This document shows, piece after piece, positions 56,331-64,000 of a stretch of DNA of 64,000 nt (positions are counted from its first letter, which is position 1; every line of letters begins with the position of its first letter). This stretch comes from Polyodon spathula (Eukaryota > Chordata > Actinopteri > Acipenseriformes > Polyodontidae): positions 33,299,097-33,363,096 of the forward strand of contig NC_054552.1 of the NCBI RefSeq assembly GCF_017654505.1, in the 5' to 3' direction. The notes beneath the pieces were generated by a model. It did no database searches and had not been told where the DNA came from. It worked only from the letters and a program-made list of their open reading frames with translations. Made by a program: the position numbers and the translations under genes.

Positions 56331-56603
56331 TGAAGAATGTAATCTCTGAAGTATGTAATCTCTGAAGTATATAATAGCTGAAGTATGTAATCTCTGAAGT
56401 ATGTAATCTCTGAAGTATATAATAGCTGAAGTATGTAATCTCTGAAGTATGTAATCTCTGAAGTATATAATAGCTGAAGTATGTAATCTCTGAAGTATGT
56501 AATCTCTGAAGTATATAATAGCTGAAGTATGTAATCTCTGAAGTATGTAATCTCTGAAGTATATAATAGCTGAAGTATGTAATCTCTGAAGTATGTAATC
56601 TCT
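56331..56603. repeat. 16-bp repeat organised as 48-bp higher-order units
   Basis: Monomer A (GAAGTATGTAATCTCT) and monomer B (GAAGTATATAATAGCT) alternate strictly as A-A-B. There are five complete 48-bp triplets and two further A copies, about 17 monomers. The triplets are virtually identical, while A and B differ at three positions, so amplification occurred at the 48-bp level. The 48-bp period keeps a minus-strand frame open (RLHTSEITYFSYYILQ repeats), which is an artefact. Confidence 0.95.
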
Positions 56604-56776
56604 TAACTACAATGTAATTACACAGTAATTCCATGTTTCGTTACATAGTAATTTAAGTGTAGATACACAATTGCATCTATAATTACAGTGTCATCACTAA
56701 ATACACCAACAACAACTGGCGATGCTTTTCATTTTGTCAAAAAACACGGTTTCAATTTACCTATAAATTTAGGGGT

Positions 56777-56866
56777 GCAATTATCATGATGTTACAATGT
56801 AATTACCATGATGTTACAATGCAATTACCATGATGTTACAATGCAATTACCATGATGTTACAATGG
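56777..56866. repeat. 22-bp tandem repeat, about 4 copies
   Basis: CAATTACCATGATGTTACAA plus TG repeats four times with one or two changes. Surrounding TACAATGTAATTAC and GTTACATAGTAATTT words suggest that it sits within an old AT-rich DNA element. Confidence 0.9.
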
Positions 56867-57654
56867 AATTACGTTATAGCAATGACATTTTTTCCACCTT
56901 TAAAATCTGTTTGCCATAACTAATTGCCATACTATGAGTCAAATCAACATCTCCAAGCTATCTTTAATGTGACTTTCCATTAAATCAGACGTGTCGCATG
57001 GTCATTTTTAAGTTCTGCTCACAATCTACTGAAACAAAGTTCTGTGATCTCTGACATAGTGACCGTGTGTCAAAATACAACCGAATAAATAAACCAATAG
57101 AAATAAAGTGCAGCAGTGCTCAGGGCAGACTTCATGGGTTATTTTTAGTCAGTAGTTATTACAATCTTGTAAACCATATTTAGGGGTTATGATAAATCAT
57201 CTCAATAAGTGAGTTTATAAACCTGCCCAGGCTGTTTTCACCTTACAGTTTAACGATCAACCAGTCAAGCAAGCATGTCTTGCTGCTGAAATAACAACGA
57301 TTCTGGCTTCAGATCAAGCCCTATGTACTAGTCTTGAGGCAGATAGTGCAGGTGGCTCAGTTATCAGCCAAGAAGATATCTACTCTACACGAAACCTGTG
57401 TAAGAAGAATAATAAACTGCGAGGGGCAAGTCTTGTTTGTGTAAAAAGTGCCAGCGCTTTATTGATTCAAACCAAATCCTTAGGGGTGTGTCCAGATCAA
57501 AATCACACAGATAGAGCTGGATACAGTTTAATACTGTCGGGCTCCCTGAAATTTAAATCTAATAACAGGGAGCTTTAGATTGATCAACCACCTCTGCTCC
57601 CCTGCTCGTCTATTATAGACCACTTTGTGGGAAGAGCATGAAGCGTGGGGGTGG

Positions 57655-58197
57655 TGGGTGGTGGGGTGGGGGGGGGGGGGGGGGGGGAAAAAAAGACCCC
57701 CTTAGAAGAATAAGTAAACAAAAGAACACCAAAAAACAAAGCAACAAAACAACAAAGACCAAATAAGAAAAAAAACAGCAAAAACACAAAGAAACTCTAC
57801 AAAGTGGAACCGACAAGCACCACTATAAACAAAAGAAAAAAAGCCGAATCAGAACATCAACAAAAAAAAGATAAAAGCACAAAAGGAACAAAAAAAACAT
57901 ACCCCACCGAAAATGAAAATAAGGTTACAAACCCCAACAAAACAAAAAGACACAAAATTGAACGAAAAAGATCACCAGACAACAAAAAAAAACAACGTGA
58001 AACACAAATTAATGAATATACAAAGAAAGCGAAACACAACAGAAAAACCAGCCACACAGAAACAAAAAACCACACAACCCACTCACCAGACACCACAATC
58101 CCTCACCACAACGGACACCCCCCCTCCAACACACAACACAGACAAAAAAAGCCCCCAACAACACAAGCGCACCCCACACCGCCCCCCACCCAAATGT
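57655..58197. repeat. G-run followed by a 500-bp A/C-only low-complexity tract
   Basis: A G-rich segment ends in a run of about 20 G (57668-57687). Then to 58197 the plus strand is about 90 percent A plus C; for example 57721-57780 has five G and one T. It is A-rich at the left and C-rich at the right. There is no regular period. Stop codons all need T, so all plus frames are trivially open and the 137-codon Lys/Thr frame is not a gene. See findings. Confidence 0.9.
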
Positions 58198-58364
58198 GTA
58201 ACTGTTGTAACTGTTGATGGGCTAGCTGACATTTAAGATGTCAGATAACAGTGTTTGTTGAGTATAGAAGAATATACAAAAGCCTGTAATGCTTTACATT
58301 TTGTCTTTAATTACAGCTATCTTTGCATAGTAGTTATAATACAATACATGTGTACTTACACATA

Positions 58365-58529
58365 ATTACAATGTTATTATGCATAGTTACAATGTACTTA
58401 ATGTGTAAATCCTTTTGTATGATATAACCATAACCCTAAGCCCCTAATCATTTTCTAATACACTTGAATATATCATGCAAAAAGATGTACACATTAAGAG
58501 TATTGTACCTCTACATAATAGCATTGTAA
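58365..58529. mobile_element. Foldback MITE with 62-bp inverted arms
   Basis: The left arm 58365-58426 (starting ATTACAATGTTATTATG, including CTTAATGTGTAAATCC) is the inverse of the right arm 58469-58529 (including TGTACACATTAAGAG and CATAATAGCATTGTAA) at about 80 percent identity. The loop is 42 bp. No coding capacity. Confidence 0.8.
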
Positions 58530-58539
58530 ATCTTCAGAG

Positions 58540-61250
58540 CAAGGACTAACCGAGTGTGGGGTCTGTTCAATTGATCTGAATGGTAAAGCAACATCTGTAA
58601 CGGTGCCTGTGAGTATTTAAATATGCCACGTTTAGATGAACAGAAGAGACTCCAACGTTCTTCATGCTGAACTGGTCTTCACATTGATCAGGTCACAAGG
58701 TTGTTGAGTTCATTCCTGTTTTCATTATCTTTTGAAACCTCAATACAGCATCATGTATAACAGCACCGATGAAGCAAAGAGAAACAGCCGTAGACATATT
58801 GGTGTTTATGTAAATGATTAAAACTGACGGTGAATTACAAGCAGACGTTCTAGTAAACCCTTTTAATACCCTGCTGATAATGAACTGCAAGCTGCACATG
58901 GTCTTAATTCTCTGTGAAGTAAAGGGTGCAGATCAATGATATACTGCCAGCTCGGCAGGATTCTTTTTGAAAAGCAGAACTTTGCTGCGCCGAGGCTGGA
59001 TTCCATTACTCTCTGTTACAGCACTGCTCTGTTGGGACAACCCACCTATAACAAAGCGTGCAATCGTAGGCTTCTCTGTGGAGACCCCCCTCCCCTGCAC
59101 AGCCCACCACTCTCCATCGAGTTCACAGGAGAGCTCAATGATGTAATGTGCATTGCCTGGAAGCAATCCTTGCGCCGTCGCATTTTTTTTTTTCTGCTTG
59201 GTGGTTGCCTGCTGCATGTGTGTATCAGCTATAGCATAGACACCCTTAGGGAATTTCTGTGCAAGTGCTGTTTGCTGCTGCAGCTCATTTCTGCTCCTCA
59301 GTGCCAGAGAGAAAAGAAAACCCCTGGTAAGACTGATTTTATTCTTCTAACCACATTTTGTTAATTTTTATGCAAGAAGAAAATTAAGTTTGAATTGTTA
59401 CAAATGGCATAATAATGAGGGGGGGGGGGGTGTTTGCACAGCACTGGGTGCCGTGTGTCTGTGAGGCCGGGTTTTTTGTCGCTTGGATGGTGGGTACAAT
59501 GGCAATAGATTGCTTTCTGTTGCCGTGGTTGCCGTTACTACTGCTTCTGCTGCTCTTGCTCTGCCTGTAATAGGGTGCCGGTAACCATGGTGAGAAAGTG
59601 GGATTCCAGAACTGGTTTCTAAATTGATGAGGATGTTAGTGGGCTCGCTGTGGTGTAAGGAGGTGAATTTTCTTTTCCAGAATTAATACATTCGGATCTT
59701 GTCTGCCCAAAAGATATAAAATATAATGATTTCATTAAAGGAACTTATAGTACAGAATATTGTCTTTTTTGTTGTTTCAATTATTATTATTAATATTATA
59801 ATAATTATAATTATTATTTTATTGATTCATTTGAGTATCTTGTTATATCTACTCTCAATTTAAATCTATTTGTTTTTTTTTTCTTCAGTATGTGGGTGTG
59901 TTTATTTTTTTCAAACAATGACGGTGTAGGTTCATCATTTCAAAAGTGTTAAACATTGCTGTGTTTCTTTTTCTGGGTTTGGTGCATATGTATACAAATA
60001 TATTTCAAAAGCAACAGGGGGATTTGTTTAATAACATTTTAAGCACAATAACCATGAAAATATCTCCTCCAGCACCTGCGCTCATTACAAAATTACTGCT
60101 CAGAATATTATCTTTTCTTAAAATAAAATTGGCAAGAGTGTAAAATATTATCTATTGTCTAAACTACTTCTTCGTAAAATACAATTTCATTGTGTACGCA
60201 TTCCAATCTTTCTAATTTATCATGAAAACTATAGAAATGTGTGGATCAGATTAGGTGTATTTTCTTTTCCTATGAGAAAGCACAGCAGCCCATTGTTTTA
60301 GATGTGATACTGGCACACACACATGAGCGTGATAGTTATCTTAGGAACAGCGCACTCTGGGCTGCAACAGTTCTGAGTGTTGTTCCTCAAGCTCTCAATT
60401 TAAAGCTTCTAATGCGGGTATTTTCAAATGCAGTGATTCTTATGAGTAAAAATAAAAATCGTTTTAAACATAAGATGGTAAGATTACAGTCATTGGCGCA
60501 TAGTAAATTAAATTTGGAAATGCATTACAGTGGGCTCTACTGTTGTCTTTAAATTCATTACCAGATTAGTATTGATTTACAGGGTTTACAGAGTCAGATA
60601 CAGCGTAGTGGCTTTTTCACTGAAAATGTCTCTGAACTCTTAAGGGTTGCACCATGTTAGTTCTAATGGCAATGGCAGTGTATACATCTGCTTGCTCACT
60701 GCACAGTAAATTCATTTTCAGTGTCTCAATGTATATACTGTAATAACAAATGCACTGCATGCTAGTATTGGTAGCTGTAAAAAAAAGGATACATGCCTCT
60801 GAAATTAGAAAATACAAAACTGAGGCAGACAGTAGAAATGGATTCTGAATGAGGAATTATAGCACTGCACCATCACACATGGCATTGAACTGTGCAGTGT
60901 AATTTCAATCTGATCCCAAGGAAGTGAACACAGAGGATGTAGTTAAACAGGTTAACACATATGCACTGGGCAGGGCTGAAGACTAAGGGCTAATATTAAT
61001 ATGATGAAGGTGAGTCACTGCCATACACAACAGCAGAGCAGCACTGTTGTAACTTTACAATTGGATGCGATCCAGAACCTAGAGAGACACAAAAGAAAAA
61101 CACAATTTAAATACCATGACCTTTTACTAAACATAAAGCAATGGTCCTCTACATAAACTACTAAACCAATGCTAAATAACACAAAGCGAATACATAAATA
61201 TTTATACAACCACATGCTTACGAGATCCCAAAGAATGCACAGCCTGCTGC
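58540..61250. other. Noncoding region without recognised gene
   Basis: Two frames of more than 100 codons, at 58936-59364 and 60241-60552 on the plus strand, have no recognisable domain and no supporting splice structure. A poly(G) run is at 59419-59430. Nothing else is recognised. Confidence 0.55.
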
Positions 61251-61259
61251 TCCCAGTGA

Positions 61260-61381
<122 letters not shown>

Positions 61382-61716
61382 AAGTGCAATCTCTAATCTA
61401 AGCAGAGCTAGCTAGTGATAGAGAAATCCCACAGTATATCATATTAAACAGGTAAGAGTTGAATGATAGGGGTTGCAGATGATATATAGTAATACCTTTA
61501 ACCCTTTTGGAGATGATCCAGTGTACTGCTGACTTTAGCTGCTTGGACACTTCTGGGGCAGCCCTTTCAATGTGCAGGTTTCCTTTTTCCTGCACGTTTA
61601 ACAACGTGTTAAGTAAGGACACGTGTTCAAACAGCAGGGGCATTTTAATGATTAGCACGGAAGTGTAAAAGTGTGAGATTGGAAAATGTGTCAAACTAAA
61701 AATGAAACAAGGAATG

Positions 61717-61849
<133 letters not shown>

Positions 61850-61985
61850 GGATGGTATAGTAACTCCTGAGAACCCATGGCAACACTTGTGACACAACTC
61901 TACACAGTCAAGACTATAAATAAATAAATACAACAGTTATGCTTAATTGGCTAACAAAGTGTAAATTGGGAGCAAGCTCATGCTG

Positions 61986-62087
61986 CTAGTGTTTACTAGC
62001 ATCAGTCTTGCTGTTAGAAACCTCGAGGATGCTCTTCAGATGTTCCAGTTCTTGGCGTGCCTTCCTCTCCTCCCTCACGGATGACAG
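61986..62087 (-). CDS. Possible 3'-terminal coding exon of an unidentified coiled-coil protein
   Basis: On the minus strand an AG acceptor (TATTGTGCAG, 62097-62088) opens a 34-codon frame ending in TAG at 61988-61986. The first part, LSSVREERKARQELEHLKS, has the charged heptad pattern of an alpha-helical coiled coil, and the codon choice looks like real coding sequence. The tail is ILEVSNSKTDASKH. An ATTAAA-type poly(A) signal on the minus strand lies at about 61649-61644. No convincing partner exon was found between 62.1 and 64 kb, so the rest of the gene would be beyond the window. I do not recognise the protein; chance or an old pseudogene fragment remains possible. The weak pyrimidine tract lowers confidence. 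Confidence 0.35.
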   Translation of the reverse strand: MSSVREERKARQELEHLKSILEVSNSKTDASKH

Positions 62088-62891
62088 CTGCACAATAGGT
62101 ACAGTTGCAGGGTGTCAATTTGTTTCTATTAGGAAACCGGCTGTCGGCATTATAGCCTGTTTTCCAAGCACCATATTTGGTCTGCTCTTGGATGTTGTGA
62201 AACCAGGCCCTGAAGGTAACACGCCGGCTTATTTAGGTCAGTGCGTTCATCTGCTATGTCATCTATATAGTCTACTGACACATAAACATAATGTGGAGCT
62301 CTGGCACCAGGCAGACTGCTGGATTCCTGGATCGTCAGACCGTGATGCGTAATCAAACTGTTACATCCACTGTGACTGCACTGTGCACACTCCCAGGGGA
62401 GATGAGGACAATTAGAAAAACTGTTTCTTCAAGGGGTGCTTTGATTTTTCTAGGAAATATGTGGAAAGTTCACTTTGCCCTGAATTACATTAGATTATTG
62501 ATTCTGCTTCAGATGAAAATATGTATATTTTTTTAAACACACAAATGAGGCCAGATTGCAATTAAAACAGCTAAAAGCAATGTCTAATCTTGCATCTATT
62601 AAAGTATGAAATGACAACTGATGTCTTACTCTGGATTGAAAATAAACACATTAAGTATTTCTTTGTTTTCCCCTTTATTTAAAGTACATTTTCAGAACAG
62701 ATAAAAGCAATCTTGATGGCAATGACTACACAGAATGGGACTTTCTGCAAGATCCCCTTTTACACTACTGCACTGTTTTTAAACTGCTGTATGAAATTAC
62801 AAACTGTTTTAGGTTATGGTATGGTTTCAGACATAACATTGCATGAGTTGTTGTTCTACGAGTGACTTGTTTTGTCAGCAGTGTTTCAGCT

Positions 62892-62955
62892 TTTCAGATG
62901 CAATGTATTTTCAGTGTTTCAGATGCAATGTATTTTCAGTGTTTCAGATGCAATG
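62892..62955. repeat. 25-bp tandem repeat, about 2.7 copies
   Basis: TTTCAGATGCAATGTATTTT plus CAGTG is repeated nearly three times. Confidence 0.9.
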
Positions 62956-63814
62956 TATCTGGTGGCCCGCGGATCTGAGAGCAGTGCTGATTTCCCAGGA
63001 TATTTGACTCTCTGCTTGCTGGTAATCCAGGGTCCTTGAGACATGTCATTCCATGGCATAGTATTGAGAAGGAGGATTTGGAAATGTACAGAGGATACAT
63101 AAAAAGCTGTTCCCTTGATAAAGAAAGCTGTTGAAAGCATGCAGTGCAGTGCTATACAATGAAGTATTAATGGAGCTGGCTTTTGTGAGAATCACGCTCT
63201 TCTTCTTCTTCTTCACTGTCTAAAAAGCATTTGTAAACTTGTACGTCTTTTCAGATAAAACAGGAGTTGATGAAACAAACTATGGATGATCGGCCAATGT
63301 TACTATTCCAACATTTGAATAATAAGGTTTGTGTAATAGATTATCACTCTGATATGTCCATTTTTCAAATGTTATTATCTTCTGTGTGGTTTCTACTTTA
63401 AAGCGTTTGAAAATGTGAACGCTGTAGCGAGTTTTTTCATGAAGCTGAGTAGTTTAACCCAGCAATATGTTATAGTGTATCCTTGTATTCAGAAGCCAGT
63501 CTATCTGAAATATGATTGCATGAGGCATAGGAATCAAATTTATAGCGCACTTTAGGGACCAGAGTCCACTTCATTACTCTTCATTCTGCTCCTCATTTAA
63601 ATATTTTTGACATAATGACCTGTTCATTTTCCGACCCAGCCTTTTAATCCATTCATGCAGTGTGTTTGACCTGTTAAATAATGCAAATAGGGTCAGCCTA
63701 GTGAAAATAAACAGTTGCTCATTTACCTCTAGGCAGGGCTAATTAAGCACCCCCCCTGGGAGGAGGTAATTGTGTTACAAATGGATCATCGGTCTGCAGC
63801 TGGCTCAGTGCTAG

Positions 63815-63822
63815 TATAAAGG
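63815..63822 (+). promoter_or_regulatory. Candidate TATA box near the right edge
   Basis: TATAAAGG lies in a GTGCTAGTATAAAGGGCAGG context typical of focused promoters. A start about 30 bases on would fall near 63845. The window ends before any reading frame can be judged. Confidence 0.2.
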
Positions 63823-64000
63823 GCAGGACCTCTCATGAGAGCCCTTTGACCACCTTCTTCCAAACCTAGCTTGTGTCGAGTTTTTATTCATTTTAAAATC
63901 AAAGCCGTCTGCCACAGAAAGCTAACATTAAAGCTGAATCACAACTCTTGTGGTGACCACTCTGATGAATTCCGATTGGTTGGTTCCCCCCTAGAACATT

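Larger units (their letters stand above)
62100..64000. other. Noncoding region at the right edge
   Basis: No gene is recognised. It has a 25-bp tandem repeat at 62892-62955, a short CTT repeat near 63200 and a plus-strand TATAAAGG at 63815-63822. Confidence 0.5.

Noticed and set aside
57804..58236. Lys/Thr/Asn-rich frames of 107-137 codons
   Set aside because: The tract is almost free of T, so stops are absent by composition; no domain or splice evidence.
60241..60552. 103-codon plus-strand frame
   Set aside because: No domain, no promoter or splice context; length within chance for AT-moderate noncoding DNA.
63256..63327. Plus-strand frame after a TTTTCAG acceptor (IKQELMKQTMDDRPMLLF)
   Set aside because: The donor (AAG/GTTTGT) is weak, the reading frame is short and no partner exon or family is recognised.

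Overview
The window is vertebrate nuclear DNA, most likely from a ray-finned fish. It has short spliced exons with GT/AG borders, long AT-rich noncoding stretches, very many long microsatellites, small Tc1-type and foldback MITEs, and a tRNA-derived SINE fragment. An early-branching lineage such as sturgeon, paddlefish or gar is possible, but that is an inference from the repeat style only.

Region by region: (1) 1-4.1 kb holds the last nine coding exons of IDH2, mitochondrial NADP-dependent isocitrate dehydrogenase, on the plus strand. The first exons lie before the window. (2) 4.1-7.1 kb is the tail-to-tail interval between IDH2 and the next gene; part is probably the 3' UTR of the minus-strand gene. 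(3) 7.1-10.9 kb holds the complete four-exon coding region of ZNF710, an 11-finger C2H2 zinc-finger protein, on the minus strand. A strong splice donor at 18.53 kb suggests a 5' noncoding exon and a promoter near 18.7 kb, so 10.9-18.5 kb would be an intron, rich in GA, TA, CA and TAA repeats. The convergent IDH2/ZNF710 pair matches human 15q26.1. (4) 18.7-62 kb has no gene that I recognise. It contains a CpG-dense 29-bp minisatellite (20.05-20.59 kb), other minisatellites, long simple repeats, three copies of one MITE family, a foldback MITE, a 0.5-kb tract made almost only of A and C, and several sequences matching the CTCF motif. (5) At 62.0 kb a short minus-strand reading frame behind an AG acceptor looks like the last exon of an unidentified coiled-coil protein whose body would lie beyond the window.

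The two recognised genes are unrelated in function (TCA-cycle/NADPH enzyme and nuclear DNA-binding protein). They are linked only by conserved synteny. I found no bacterial-type operon, CRISPR array, phage or defence system. The most interesting items are the regulatory-looking minisatellite upstream of ZNF710, the compositionally aberrant A/C tract, the MITE family, and the possible unannotated terminal exon at 62 kb.
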